This document shows, piece after piece, positions 18,050-27,956 of a stretch of 64,000 nt of DNA; position 1 is the first letter of the stretch, and the number at the start of each line of letters is the position of its first letter. Source of the stretch: Pararhodobacter zhoushanensis (GTDB lineage Bacteria; Pseudomonadota; Alphaproteobacteria; Rhodobacterales; Rhodobacteraceae); contig NZ_REEZ01000006.1 in the NCBI RefSeq assembly GCF_003990445.1, positions 1-64,000 of the forward strand, read 5' to 3'. A model generated the notes under the pieces. It was not told the DNA's origin. It saw nothing but the letters and a program-made list of their open reading frames with translations, and did not search any database. The position numbers and the translations under genes were made by a program.

Positions 18050-18178
18050 GGATCACCCGTTCTGCTCGCGCGAGGTCTACCCCAAGGGGCGCGGCACGAC
18101 AAGAAGGCGGGCACCTGCCAAGGCCCCTCGCCCGAACACCCGATTGACGCCGCCGCTGCTCCCTGCGCATTGTGCGCC

Positions 18179-18382
18179 ATGACCAACACCGACGCTCTTG
18201 AAGAACGCATCGCCCATCTGACCCGCGCGGTCGAGGATCTCTCGGATATTGTCCGCGCGCAGGGGCTGCAACTGGACCGCATGACCCACCGCGTGCGCAT
18301 GCTGACCGAGCGCGAGGCCGAACGCGACGCCGCCGATGGCGTGCAGATCCCGCTGACCGACCAACGCCCGCCGCATTACTGA
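18179..18382 (+). CDS. slyX: SlyX family protein
   Basis: This is a short cytosolic protein of 67 residues. It starts MTNTDALEERIAHLTRAVED and is almost wholly heptad-like, fitting the SlyX coiled coil, with the diagnostic C-terminal PPHY. The function of SlyX is not established. The start is the ATG that gives the standard SlyX length; the longer open frame upstream runs into hisS on the other strand and is not credible. It is divergent from hisS. Confidence 0.85.
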   Translation: MTNTDALEERIAHLTRAVEDLSDIVRAQGLQLDRMTHRVRMLTEREAERDAADGVQIPLTDQRPPHY

Positions 18383-18732
18383 GGCGTCCATTTTTCGGCT
18401 AAAACAGCCGATAGGCGCGCGATCATCGCGAGACCGACACGCCCCGACACCGTCAAAGATCGGCGAACACGCGCAAGCGCGTCGGGAACGACCTTGATCT
18501 GATGCTAAATTCCCGTCGGCAGGGAAGAATTGCACCCCCGCTCGGCCAAATCCCCACGCAGCACCGCGCCCAAGCGCAACGATCAGCAGCGGCGCGACGC
18601 TAAGCACGGGCTAAAGTCATCGCAAAGACGCGTCACTCAACCCGTCCCTCACCCACCGCCGCCGCCAAAGCACACGCCCTCGGTCAGCGGGACTTCTACC
18701 GCACGGCTCCGACGACCGACACGACCCTGCCC

Positions 18733-18761
18733 CCTCACCTTGTCCCAAATACTCACGCACC
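18733..18761 (-). repeat. CCCAAATAC-type intergenic repeat, copy 1
   Basis: On the plus strand the copy reads CTCACCTTGTCCCAAATACT and continues CACGCACC. On the minus strand it is GAGTATTTGGGACAAGGTGAG. It closely matches the copy about 40 bases downstream. Confidence 0.5.
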
Positions 18762-18799
18762 AGTGCCGCATCCTCACGGCTGACCCGCTGCACCCGCCC

Positions 18800-18827
18800 C
18801 TTCATCTTGCCCCAAATACGCACCCGC
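18800..18827 (-). repeat. CCCAAATAC-type intergenic repeat, copy 2
   Basis: The plus-strand sequence is CTTCATCTTGCCCCAAATAC followed by GCACCCGCC. It differs from copy 1 at a few positions. Elements reading GTATTTGGG(A/G)CAAG.TGA look like the small dispersed repeats common between genes in Rhodobacterales; this is from memory and was not searched. Confidence 0.5.
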
Positions 18828-18955
18828 CGCTCCCGCAACACCCCGGCCTGAACCGCGCGCAACAGCCGGGCCGCCCGCGGCACGCGGGCAGGTCCGGGCG
18901 GGGGGCGTCGGGGGGCCCTGGCCCTCCGGCGCCCCCCGCCATCCCCTTTCGGAAT

Positions 18956-18988
18956 AGAAAAAGGGCGACCCGAAGGCCGCCCTTTCCC
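18956..18988 (-). terminator. groESL operon terminator
   Basis: The stem AAAGGGCG/CGCCCTTT is extended by a CC/GG pair around a CGAA tetraloop. On the minus strand it is followed by TTTTTCTATT. It lies just after the groEL stop codon. Confidence 0.85.
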
Positions 18989-19010
18989 GTCTGTGCGTTT
19001 GCACGGCAGA

Positions 19011-20714
<1,704 letters not shown>

Positions 20715-20731
20715 TTACCGGAAAGTCGAGA

Positions 20732-21019
20732 TCAGGCGATAACGCCCAGGATGTCGCTTTCTTTCATGATCAGCAGCTCTTCGCCGTCGACCGTCACTTC
20801 GGTGCCCGACCATTTGCCGAACAGGACGCGGTCGCCGGTTTTGACAGCCATGGCGATCAGCTCGCCCGAATCCTTGCGCGCGCCTTCGCCGCAGGAAACG
20901 ATCTCGCCTTCAGCGGGTTTTTCTTTCGCCGAATCGGGGATGATCAGTCCGCCTTTGGTCTTTTCTTCGCCTTGGACGCGGCGCACCAGCACACGGTCGT
21001 GGAGGGGTTTGAAAGCCAT
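20732..21019 (-). CDS. groS: 10-kDa co-chaperonin GroES
   Basis: This is the 95-residue co-chaperonin that caps GroEL. It begins [20 protein letters not shown] and contains the mobile loop ([19 protein letters not shown]) and the KWSGTEV segment. It is the first gene of groES-groEL. A near-consensus promoter with an overlapping CIRCE operator lies immediately upstream. Confidence 0.98.
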   Translation of the reverse strand: MAFKPLHDRVLVRRVQGEEKTKGGLIIPDSAKEKPAEGEIVSCGEGARKDSGELIAMAVKTGDRVLFGKWSGTEVTVDGEELLIMKESDILGVIA

Positions 21020-21054
21020 CTGTGAACACTCCCTAGGTTCCAGGTTCTATTCTC

Positions 21055-21081
21055 TTAGCACTCGCCGTTGGTGAGTGCTAA
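21055..21081. promoter_or_regulatory. CIRCE element (HrcA operator)
   Basis: This is a perfect TTAGCACTC-N9-GAGTGCTAA inverted repeat. It lies just downstream of the predicted -10, over the expected transcription start and 5' leader of groESL. HrcA should repress the operon here outside heat stress. Confidence 0.97.
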
Positions 21082-21089
21082 CGACCCCC

Positions 21090-21118
21090 GAGATAGGCAA
21101 CCTGACCCAGCCTGTCAA
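21090..21118 (-). promoter_or_regulatory. groESL promoter (sigma-70-like)
   Basis: On the minus strand, TTGACA (21113-21118) is separated by exactly 17 bases from TATCTC (21090-21095). The CIRCE operator begins about nine bases downstream. No RpoH-type consensus is needed to explain heat control. Confidence 0.8.
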
Positions 21119-21138
21119 CAGCCGCTTGGCGGGAAATT

Positions 21139-21405
21139 TTACGCGTCCTGCCCGCGGGCCGATTGCGCGAACTGCCCCCAGACATCGGGCGCCAGCGCCT
21201 CGACCTCGGCGCGGCTCAGAGACCCGCCGTCAGGCGCAAAAGCCGCGATGCCGTCCGGCCCGGCGATCAGGATCGCGACGGGTTCCTTGCGGCCCCAGCC
21301 GACGATCCGCTCGTCCACCATCTGGGCACCCGCCCCGCTGCGTGCAAGGGCGGCGACCCGAAAACCTTTTGCCGTCATGACCTTACCCAGCGTGAGTTCG
21401 CTCAT
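21139..21405 (-). CDS. Conserved hypothetical protein, last gene of the GerW/DUF2953 operon
   Basis: This 88-residue protein, MSELTLGKVMTAKGFRVAAL onward, is of no family I recognise. It is soluble, with no signal peptide, and has a GPDGIAAFAPDGGSL segment. Its ATG overlaps the stop of the DUF2953 gene (ATGA), which supports it as a real, co-translated gene. The groESL promoter lies just outside its 3' end. Confidence 0.65.
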   Translation of the reverse strand: MSELTLGKVMTAKGFRVAALARSGAGAQMVDERIVGWGRKEPVAILIAGPDGIAAFAPDGGSLSRAEVEALAPDVWGQFAQSARGQDA

Positions 21406-21920
21406 CGAAGCGCCCAGACCAGCCGCGCCGCCAAGGGCAGCAGCCGCGCGGGCACCAGTGACAGCGCCAGTTCAGCCTCACCCTCCAGCGTCTCGCGGTC
21501 AAAAACCGGCACCAGTCGCAGCCATCGCCCGCCCCCCAGCGCGGCCAGGGGCGCGGCCAGCCGACCGTATAGCTCGCCCGTCATCGCCGGGTCTTCCAGC
21601 CCGAACCACAGCGCGCCCCGGCAGGTCTCGATCCTGATCTTCCCCAAAGCCTCCAGCGCCCCGCCCGGCAACAGCCGCAGGAACCGTGTCGGCGGTCGCC
21701 AGCCGCCCGACTTTGCCTTGGCCTTCGGGGCTTCGCGCCGGGGTTTACGCGGTAGCGCGCTGTCCAGCGGCGCAAACCGCACCAGCCCCCAGAACAGTCC
21801 CAGCTCCACGCGAGCCTGCGCCGGGGTGCTTGTTACCGTGGCCCGCAGCCGAACCGGTGCGACCAGGATCACCGCCAGCACCGCGACCAGCCCCAAAAGC
21901 ACCCACGCCACAGCCGCCAA
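21402..21920 (-). CDS. DUF2953 domain membrane-anchored protein
   Basis: This 172-residue protein has an N-terminal hydrophobic helix (VAWVLLGLVAVLAVILVAPV) followed by a beta-rich soluble domain typical of DUF2953. The likely start is TTG, because GCGGAG lies 8 bases upstream, and an internal GTG is the alternative. In endospore formers DUF2953 proteins sit beside ytfJ/gerW genes. The same pairing is seen here with the GerW-like gene 4 bp upstream. The function is unknown. Confidence 0.75.
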   Translation of the reverse strand: MAAVAWVLLGLVAVLAVILVAPVRLRATVTSTPAQARVELGLFWGLVRFAPLDSALPRKPRREAPKAKAKSGGWRPPTRFLRLLPGGALEALGKIRIETCRGALWFGLEDPAMTGELYGRLAAPLAALGGGRWLRLVPVFDRETLEGEAELALSLVPARLLPLAARLVWALR

Positions 21921-21924
21921 GCGC

Positions 21925-22293
21925 TTACTCCGCGTCCGCAGCCTTTTCAGCCGCCTTGCCGCCGCGCGCTTTGATCACTTTGGCGACGGTCGAGCCGATC
22001 GCTTCGGCCATCGTCGCCGCATCGCCACGGATCGCCTCGACCCGCGCGCCGCCGTCGTCGATGATGATCGCACCGACCGGCCGGATCCCACCCCCTGCCG
22101 CCGTGCCCATACCGCTGCCCTGCGCGGCAGCTGGACCGGTGCCACTGCCCGCCCCAAAGCCGAAGCCATAGCTGACAATCGGAATCACCGTCGCCCCGTC
22201 GCGGTCGATGGGCGTGCCCAGTACATTCTTGGCGTTCAGCAGCTTGTCCAACTCGTCTACCGTGCTTTGTAGCAGCTTTGCGACGTCATCCAT
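21925..22293 (-). CDS. GerW/YtfJ family protein
   Basis: This 122-residue protein has the YtfJ/GerW pattern: an N-terminal helix MDDVAKLLQSTVDELDKLL, the strand TPIDRDGATVIPIVSYGFGF, a Gly/Ala-rich loop and the VGAIIIDDGGARVEAI segment. GerW is a sporulation or germination protein in Bacillus, but the family is widespread in non-spore-formers where its role is unknown. The ATG has AAAGGAG upstream, so the frame open for ten more codons is not used. It is the first gene of a three-gene operon with DUF2953 and the 88-residue protein. Confidence 0.85.
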   Translation of the reverse strand: MDDVAKLLQSTVDELDKLLNAKNVLGTPIDRDGATVIPIVSYGFGFGAGSGTGPAAAQGSGMGTAAGGGIRPVGAIIIDDGGARVEAIRGDAATMAEAIGSTVAKVIKARGGKAAEKAADAE

Positions 22294-22395
22294 GATCCGA
22301 CTCCTTTGCATTTGATCTATCATCGCGCAAAGCGCAGGCCTTCGCCATGACTTGGATCACTTGCGCGAAACCACGCGCGCGGCTACGCCAAAGCC

Positions 22396-22863
22396 ATGCG
22401 TTTCACGATCTCCCCCCTGCCCCTGCGCCACGGCACGCTGGCGCTCTGCGCGGTTCCCGCCGGAGCCGACGCGCGCGCGGCCCTCGCCGAATTTGCGCCC
22501 GCGCTTGTCGTCTCGATGACCGAGGCCGATGAGCTGGAAAATCTGGGCGCAGGCGACCTCCCCGACTGGCTGGCCGCCCAAGGCATCCTTTGGCGCGGCT
22601 TCCCCATCCGCGATTTCGGCACGCCGCCGCCGGGGGCCGACTGGGCGGCGCTTGCCCGCGATGCCGCCCGGATCCTCGACACTGGCGGCCGCGTCTTGCT
22701 GCACTGTCGCGGCGGGCTTGGCCGGTCCGGCATGATAGCCCTGCGCCTGATGGTCGAGGCGGGCGAAGACCCCGACGCAGCGCTCACCCGGTTGCGCAGT
22801 GCACGTCCCGGCGCGGTCGAGACCGTGGCGCAAGAGCACTGGGCGACATCGGGACAGTCTTAA
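22396..22863 (+). CDS. Protein-tyrosine/dual-specificity phosphatase-like protein
   Basis: The 155-residue protein has the PTP signature HCRGGLGRSGM (Cys and Arg of C-x5-R). A GIL-WRGFPIRDFGTPPP segment upstream resembles the WPD-type loop of the CDKN3/DSP-like group. It should dephosphorylate a phosphoprotein or small phosphoester in the cytosol. It stands alone, divergent from the GerW operon and convergent with the DUF2161 gene; a TGTCCC palindrome follows its stop. Confidence 0.85.
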   Translation: MRFTISPLPLRHGTLALCAVPAGADARAALAEFAPALVVSMTEADELENLGAGDLPDWLAAQGILWRGFPIRDFGTPPPGADWAALARDAARILDTGGRVLLHCRGGLGRSGMIALRLMVEAGEDPDAALTRLRSARPGAVETVAQEHWATSGQS

Positions 22864-22914
22864 GATTTCCTGAATCACGCCACCTAAGTGGTTGATTTGT
22901 ATAGTCCTGAAAAA

Positions 22915-22931
22915 TGTCCCATCGTGGGACA
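22915..22931. repeat. TGTCCCATCGTGGGACA palindrome, copy 1
   Basis: This is a near-perfect palindrome in a 70-bp convergent gap. It is preceded by TGATTT and CTGAAAAA, and the same neighbours occur in inverted orientation around the copy at 55.5 kb. It probably works as a terminator or small repeat. Confidence 0.6.
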
Positions 22932-22933
22932 CC

Positions 22934-23608
22934 CTACTCGGGCAGCGCCCCGTCCCAGTCCGCCAAGCCTTTGCGGCCCGCTTCCGTCAGCCCGTAGACG
23001 CCGGTTGAGACCCGCTCGAACCAGCCATAATGATTATCCGCCATGATCCGCCGCGCCACCGGCACGCCAGTATCGCGCGCCACCGCCGCCCCCTTGGCCG
23101 CCCCGTATTCCGCCAGATACGCAGCACATCTGAGCGCATCCTGCCGATACCCCGTCACCAACCCGTGCCGCGTCGCCCCGCCCGCGTTCGGATCGCCCTG
23201 ACGGCGCGCGAACTCCGCCTCCAGCTTGCCCCGCTTCGCCTTCGAGCCGCGCGGCGCATAGGGCCCCGGCTCGGCCAGCACCTCGACAAACCCGTCGCGC
23301 CCCCGCACCGTGATCAACCCCAGCGCCAGCCTGCGGCACAGCGCCGTATTTTCCTTGATCATCCGCCGCGCCGCCGCGCCCTCAGGCCGCAGCACCGCCA
23401 GATACACCTGCGGGCTCATCGCCAGCCGCGCGATACCCTGATGATAGAGCGCCAGCGAGAACTTCAGCTTCATCTCGACGATGACCGGGTCCGCGCCCCC
23501 CATCGCCACCAGATCCGCAGCCCCGATCTCGCCCTTCACGGTCAGACCGCGGGCCTCGAAATGCGCCTTCAGGGGCGGGTAGAGATCCGCTTCGCGGGTG
23601 ACTGTCAT
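22934..23608 (-). CDS. DUF2161 family protein with a PD-(D/E)XK-like core
   Basis: This 224-residue protein has the DUF2161 nuclease-like core near the N-terminus: GEIGAADLVAM followed by VIVEMKLKFS (D ... E-x-K). The middle is basic, and a C-terminal winged-helix-like part follows (RRIMADNHYGWFERVSTGVY). Members are annotated as putative phosphodiesterases or nucleases. The function is unproven. It is monocistronic and convergent with the phosphatase gene. It is conserved in Rhodobacterales and not obviously mobile. Confidence 0.8.
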   Translation of the reverse strand: MTVTREADLYPPLKAHFEARGLTVKGEIGAADLVAMGGADPVIVEMKLKFSLALYHQGIARLAMSPQVYLAVLRPEGAAARRMIKENTALCRRLALGLITVRGRDGFVEVLAEPGPYAPRGSKAKRGKLEAEFARRQGDPNAGGATRHGLVTGYRQDALRCAAYLAEYGAAKGAAVARDTGVPVARRIMADNHYGWFERVSTGVYGLTEAGRKGLADWDGALPE

Positions 23609-23662
23609 GAGTGCTTTCTAGCCCGGCCCGGAACTCAGGGGAACCGGCGGCGTTAAGGCTCC

Positions 23663-24364
23663 ATGCTGATGACCCTGCTCGTCCTCGCCCTTGTCGCCGC
23701 CGCCCTGTTGCTCGGGGCCGCCTGGGGCCTGTTTGCCCCGCTGCCCGAACGGCTTGAGGGGTTCCTGATCGCAGTAGCGGGCGGCGCGCTGATCGTGTCG
23801 ATCATGTCCGAACTGGTCGACCGCGCCGCCCCCCATATCCCCTATCCGGTGCTGGCCCTGTCCCTGCTGGCAGGCGCCGGCGCCTTCGTGCTCCTCGACC
23901 GGCTGGTCAAGCGCCGGATGGGGGCCGAGTCCGGCGGCGGGCTGCTGCTCTCGGTCACGCTGGATGGCATCCCTGAGAACCTCGCCCTCGGCGTCGCCCT
24001 GATCGGTGCCACACCGCTGGAAGTGGCGGCGCTGGCCGGCGCGATCTTTCTGTCCAACCTGCCCGAAGCGGCAGGCGGCGCGAAGGGCATGCACAAGGAC
24101 GGCTACAGCCGTGCCGCGGTCTTCGCGATCTGGACCGGCACCGCCCTGCTGCTCTCGCTGGCCGCGTTGATCGGCAACGTGACCCTTGCCGAGGTCAGCG
24201 AAACACCCCTCGCCATCATCCGCGTCTTTGCCGCCGGGGTCGTCGCAGCCTCGCTGGCGACCGAGGTCTTCCCCAAGGCCTACAAGGAAGACAGCCTAGC
24301 GACCGGCTTCGCCATCGCGCTGGGACTGGTCGCGGCGCAGGGGCTGGGGCAACTGGCGGGATGA
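23663..24364 (+). CDS. ZIP-family divalent metal permease
   Basis: This 233-residue inner-membrane protein has about seven or eight hydrophobic helices. The ZIP metal-binding helices are recognisable: SVTLDGIPENLALGVALIG (the H-x-x-P-E-N-type motif with Asp-Gly in place of the usual His-Asn) and AIFLSNLPEAAGGAKG. Zinc or another divalent metal is the likely substrate; direction and specificity cannot be told. The gene diverges from DUF2161 and is followed by ppaC in the same direction. Confidence 0.85.
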   Translation: MLMTLLVLALVAAALLLGAAWGLFAPLPERLEGFLIAVAGGALIVSIMSELVDRAAPHIPYPVLALSLLAGAGAFVLLDRLVKRRMGAESGGGLLLSVTLDGIPENLALGVALIGATPLEVAALAGAIFLSNLPEAAGGAKGMHKDGYSRAAVFAIWTGTALLLSLAALIGNVTLAEVSETPLAIIRVFAAGVVAASLATEVFPKAYKEDSLATGFAIALGLVAAQGLGQLAG

Positions 24365-24452
24365 GGGCTGCGACCCTGGCAACTAGTGACATCCCCTGGG
24401 GCTTTGCCTATAACCCGCGCGAAAATTCGCCGCAGCGCACGGGACACTTCAC

Positions 24453-25373
24453 ATGACGATTCAGGTTTTTGGCCACAAATCCCCCGACACCGACTCGACC
24501 GGTTCGCCCATCGCCTGGGCCTGGTATCTGAGCGAGATCAAGGGCACCCCCGCCAAACCCGTGCTGCTGGGCGAGCCGAACACCGAAGCGGCCTTTGTTC
24601 TCAAGCACTGGGATCTGCCCAAGCCCGAGATCATCGCCGGCGTCGAGGCCGGCGCACCGGTGGTGATCGTCGATACCAACAACCCGGCCGAGCTGCCCGA
24701 GGGGATCAACAAAGCCGACATCCTTGCCATCATCGACCACCATAAACTGGTCGGCGGGCTGGAAACCAACGGACCGATCGAAATCACCGTGCGCCCGCTG
24801 GCCTGCACGGCGACGATTTTGCATGACCTGATGGGCGACGACCTCGCCCGCGCGCCGCGCGGCATCAAGGGCGCGATGCTGTCGTGCATCCTGTCCGACA
24901 CGCTGGAATTCCGCTCGCCCACCACGACGGCGCATGACCGGGCGGTGGCCGAGAAGCTGGGGGCGGATCTGGGCGTTGACCTGAATGCGCTGGCGACGGC
25001 GATGTTCGAGGCGAAATCGGATGTCTCTGGCTTTTCCGACGCCGCCCTGCTGCGCATGGACAGCAAGGAATACACCGTCGCAGGCAAGGAGCTGCGGATC
25101 TCGGTGCTGGAAACCACGGCGCCCAAACTGATCCTCGATCGCAAAGCCAGCCTGATGGCCTCGATGATCGACGTCGCCAAGGAAGACGGCGCGGATCAGG
25201 TGCTGCTGTTTGTCATCGACATCCTGAACGAAGAAGCGACGCTTCTGGTCCCCAACGCGCTGGTCAAGGAAATGGCCGAGAAAAGCTTCGGTGCGACGGT
25301 CACGGGTGACACCGTCGTGCTGCCGGGCATCATGAGCCGCAAGAAACAGATCATCCCCTCACTGTCGCTGTGA
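24453..25373 (+). CDS. ppaC: Manganese-dependent inorganic pyrophosphatase (family II)
   Basis: This 306-residue DHH-superfamily enzyme splits pyrophosphate to phosphate and drives biosynthetic reactions. The signature motifs are GHKSPDTDS (residues 7-15), VDTNN, the DHH motif in IIDHHKLVGG, SDTLEFRSPT, and the substrate-binding SRKKQ near the C-terminus (MSRKKQIIPSL). It is a complete, cytosolic protein. It is convergent with the M29 aminopeptidase gene across repeat locus B. Confidence 0.96.
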   Translation: MTIQVFGHKSPDTDSTGSPIAWAWYLSEIKGTPAKPVLLGEPNTEAAFVLKHWDLPKPEIIAGVEAGAPVVIVDTNNPAELPEGINKADILAIIDHHKLVGGLETNGPIEITVRPLACTATILHDLMGDDLARAPRGIKGAMLSCILSDTLEFRSPTTTAHDRAVAEKLGADLGVDLNALATAMFEAKSDVSGFSDAALLRMDSKEYTVAGKELRISVLETTAPKLILDRKASLMASMIDVAKEDGADQVLLFVIDILNEEATLLVPNALVKEMAEKSFGATVTGDTVVLPGIMSRKKQIIPSLSL

Positions 25374-25380
25374 GCGCAGG

Positions 25381-25605
25381 CAGGTGCGGCGCTCAGGGGC
25401 ATCGAGCCCCTTCGCGCCGCCGGGGGGCGCTGCCCCCCACGCGCGTTCCGCGCTCCCCCCGGGATATTTAGAGCATAAAGTTGAAAGAATCGGGCGCGGG
25501 CTGCGCAACTTTATGCTTCAAATATCCACGGGGGGATTTTCAAGGGGGGCGCGTGCGTCCCCCTTGAAGCAGGGGGTCCGGGGGGCGGCAGCCCCCCGGC
25601 GCCGG
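25381..25605. repeat. Composite palindromic intergenic repeat, locus B
   Basis: The locus fills a convergent gap. It contains a GCGGCGC...GCGCCGC hairpin with an internal ATCGAG (25386-25420), the left arm GGGATATTTAGAGCATAAAG plus TTG (25461-25483), the inverted right arm CAACTTTATGCTTCAAATAT plus CC (25506-25527), and a TTCAAGGGGG/CCCCCTTGAA hairpin (25539-25568). GGGGGGCGGCAGCCCCCC closes the locus. The right arm plus hairpin is a near copy, inverted, of locus A (13869-13925). Confidence 0.72.
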
Positions 25606-25606
25606 G

Positions 25607-26842
25607 TCACGCCCATTCGCCCTTGCGCATCACCGGCACGCGCTCGCCGCTTTGGCTGATGCCGTCGATGTCGATCTGACCCGAGCCGATCATCCAGTCG
25701 ATATGGATCGCCGAGGCATTGCCGCCGCGGCGCGCAACCTCGTCGTTGTCCATCTTGTCGCCGCCGTGGAAGCAGGTCGAATAGCACTGCCCCAGCGCGA
25801 TATGCGAGGCGGCGTTTTCGTCGAAGAGGGTGTTGTAGAACAGCATGCCCGATTGCGAGATCGGTGAGCCGTGGGGCACCAGCGCCACCTCACCCAGCCG
25901 CCGCGCGCCTTCATCGGTGTCGAGCACTTTTTGCAGCACGGCTTCGCCTTTGGTTGCCTTGGCCTCGACGATGCGCCCGTCCTCGAACCGCACGGCGATA
26001 TTCTCGATCAGCGTGCCCTGATGCGACAGTGGTTTCGTCGCGCAAACCGTGCCGCTCACCCGCAGCCGGTGCGGCGTGGTGAAGACCTCTTCGGTCGGGA
26101 TATTGGGGTTGCACAGGATGCCACTGGTGGTCTCGGTCGCGCCTGCCACCCATTTGTGCCCGTCGGCCAGACCGATTGTCAGATCGGTCCCCGGCCCGGT
26201 GTAATGCAGAGCGGAAAAGTTCTGGCCGTCCAGCCACGCCGACCGACGCCCCAGTTCCGCGTTATGGCTCAGCCAGTTCTCGACAGCGCCGTCGTCATCG
26301 ACGCGCGAGGCGGCAAAGATCGCCTCGGCCAGCCGCCGCTGCGCGTCGTGCTCGCTCAACTCGGGCGAAACCAGCCGTGCCCAGGCTGCATCCGGCCAGG
26401 CGACAATCGTCCAGTTCGTCGCAAAGCGGGTGATCCGGTCACGCGCGCCCGAATAGGCCATGGCCATCGCCCGGTTGGCGCGGGCGACCTTGTCCGGGTC
26501 TTGTTCCGACAGCAGCATCGGGTCGCCCCCGGCGATCGCCAGCCGTGCCGCGCCCTTGTCATAGGCCGCAGCCATGCCGTCAAACAGCCAGCCCGCCGCC
26601 GCATCGAACGACTCATCGCGCGCATGGGCGTAGCGCGCCAGCGTCACCTGATCGTCGGACAGGATCGGCGTGACCAGCCCCGCGCCCGCCTTGTAGGCGT
26701 GCTCGGCGATGCGCCGCACCAGCGGCAGCGCGCCGACCGGCGCCGTCAGGACCAGGTCCTGCCCCGGTTGCAGGTTGAGCCCGACGCGCACGGCCACTTC
26801 GGCCAGTCTGTCGAGTTTGACGGGATCTATCGGGTCTTGCAT
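25607..26842 (-). CDS. M29-family aminopeptidase (AmpS/PepS type)
   Basis: This 411-residue cytosolic metallo-aminopeptidase belongs to the thermophilic peptidase family M29. Family segments include LTIGLADGHKWVAGATETTSG, NIPTEEVFTTPHRLRVSG (metal-binding Glu and His region), VALVPHGSPIS, and the C-terminal CFHGGDKMDNDEVARRGGNASAIHIDWMIG. It should release N-terminal residues from small peptides with a di-metal centre. The gene is monocistronic and its length is normal. The stop is immediately next to repeat locus B. Confidence 0.92.
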   Translation of the reverse strand: MQDPIDPVKLDRLAEVAVRVGLNLQPGQDLVLTAPVGALPLVRRIAEHAYKAGAGLVTPILSDDQVTLARYAHARDESFDAAAGWLFDGMAAAYDKGAARLAIAGGDPMLLSEQDPDKVARANRAMAMAYSGARDRITRFATNWTIVAWPDAAWARLVSPELSEHDAQRRLAEAIFAASRVDDDGAVENWLSHNAELGRRSAWLDGQNFSALHYTGPGTDLTIGLADGHKWVAGATETTSGILCNPNIPTEEVFTTPHRLRVSGTVCATKPLSHQGTLIENIAVRFEDGRIVEAKATKGEAVLQKVLDTDEGARRLGEVALVPHGSPISQSGMLFYNTLFDENAASHIALGQCYSTCFHGGDKMDNDEVARRGGNASAIHIDWMIGSGQIDIDGISQSGERVPVMRKGEWA

Positions 26843-26972
26843 TGCGTTCCCTTGTTCTTGGGTGGGGCAAAGCTGAGCCGTTGCCCCGATGTGTCGCTGA
26901 GGATAAACCCACTCTGCCTGCCGTCAATGCCAGCGCCCGGTGCTCTGCGCCGAAACCGTGAAAGGACTGCCC

Positions 26973-27854
26973 GTGACTGATGTGATCGCCTCGCTTTTTG
27001 AGATTTCGGCACCGTATGATGTGCTTTACTGCGATCTCTGGGGGTGCCTGCATAATGGCAAGGCCTTGTTCCCGCAGGCGGTTTCCGCCCTGCAGGCGTT
27101 TCGGGCCAAAGGCGGCGCTGTGGTTCTGCTGACCAACGCCCCGCGCACCAAGCACGCCGTCAAGCGTCGGCTCGACCAGATGGGCCTGCCTGAGGATGCC
27201 TATGATGCCATCGCCGCCTCGGGCGACGCGACGCAGATCGCGATGCTGCAAGGCGCTGCCGGTCGCAAGCTGTGGCATCTGGGGCCGGGCAAGGATGAGG
27301 ATCTGTTTTCCATCATCCCCGACTGGCTGCAGGACCAGCCTGCCATCGAGCGTGTACCGTTTGAGCAAGCCGAGGGCATCATTTGCACCGGCCCGTTCGA
27401 CGAGTTCAACGACACGCCCGAGGATTACCGCGGCCGCTTCCTTGCCGCCAAGACGCGCGGTCTGAAGATGCTCTGCGCCAACCCCGATCTGGTCGTGGAT
27501 CTGGGCGAGCAGCGCATCATTTGCGCCGGCGCCCTTGCGCAGCTCTATGAGGAGATGGGCGGCGAGGTGCTGTCCTTCGGTAAGCCGCATCCCCCCGTCT
27601 ATGACGTCGCGCGCAACGCGCTGGCGGCCAAGGGCATCACCTATGAGAATGACGCGATCCTTGCCATCGGCGACGGGATCCGCACCGATTTGCGCGGCGC
27701 GCAGGGCGAAGGCATCGACGCGCTCTTCGTCACCGGCGGGCTGGAAGCCGATCGCTTTGGCCCGGATGTCGAGAATCCCGATCCTGCCCTGCTGACCGCC
27801 TGGCTGGAAGCCGAAGACCTGCACCCGCGCTACACCATCGGGCGTCTGCGCTAA
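26973..27854 (+). CDS. TIGR01459-family HAD-IIA hydrolase
   Basis: This 293-residue HAD phosphatase has a subclass IIA cap. Motif I is LYCDLWGCLHNG (the Asp nucleophile with Trp-Gly in place of the usual Asp-Gly), motif II is VVLLTNAPR, the Lys lies in SFGKPHPPVYD, and motif IV is AIGDGIRTDLRGA. It is NagD-like in layout; the substrate is unknown. The start is GTG, fixed by AAAGGA 7 bases upstream; another GTG 11 codons earlier has no such site. It diverges from the M29 gene. Confidence 0.88.
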   Translation: MTDVIASLFEISAPYDVLYCDLWGCLHNGKALFPQAVSALQAFRAKGGAVVLLTNAPRTKHAVKRRLDQMGLPEDAYDAIAASGDATQIAMLQGAAGRKLWHLGPGKDEDLFSIIPDWLQDQPAIERVPFEQAEGIICTGPFDEFNDTPEDYRGRFLAAKTRGLKMLCANPDLVVDLGEQRIICAGALAQLYEEMGGEVLSFGKPHPPVYDVARNALAAKGITYENDAILAIGDGIRTDLRGAQGEGIDALFVTGGLEADRFGPDVENPDPALLTAWLEAEDLHPRYTIGRLR

Positions 27855-27956
27855 GCATCGCCCGCTGCGCTTGAGACCACCCGCAAGCGGCCTATCTCAT
27901 CCCAAGACGGCGCTACACTTTCAGCGCAACTGACCTTTCCTGACCTTGGAGCCCCA

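Larger units (their letters stand above)
18383..18955. other. Long convergent gap with short GC-rich repeats, no gene seen
   Basis: About 570 bases lie between slyX and the groEL terminator. The stretch is GC-rich and has several open frames on both strands, none with family features. It holds two copies of a CTTG(T/C)CCCAAATAC motif (annotated separately) and G/C runs such as GGGGGCGTCGGGGGGC. I found no RNA gene. Confidence 0.5.

Noticed and set aside
18617-18883. 88-codon minus-strand frame upstream of the groESL terminator
   Set aside because: It is made largely of the CCCAAATAC repeats and GC runs, with no ribosome-binding site.
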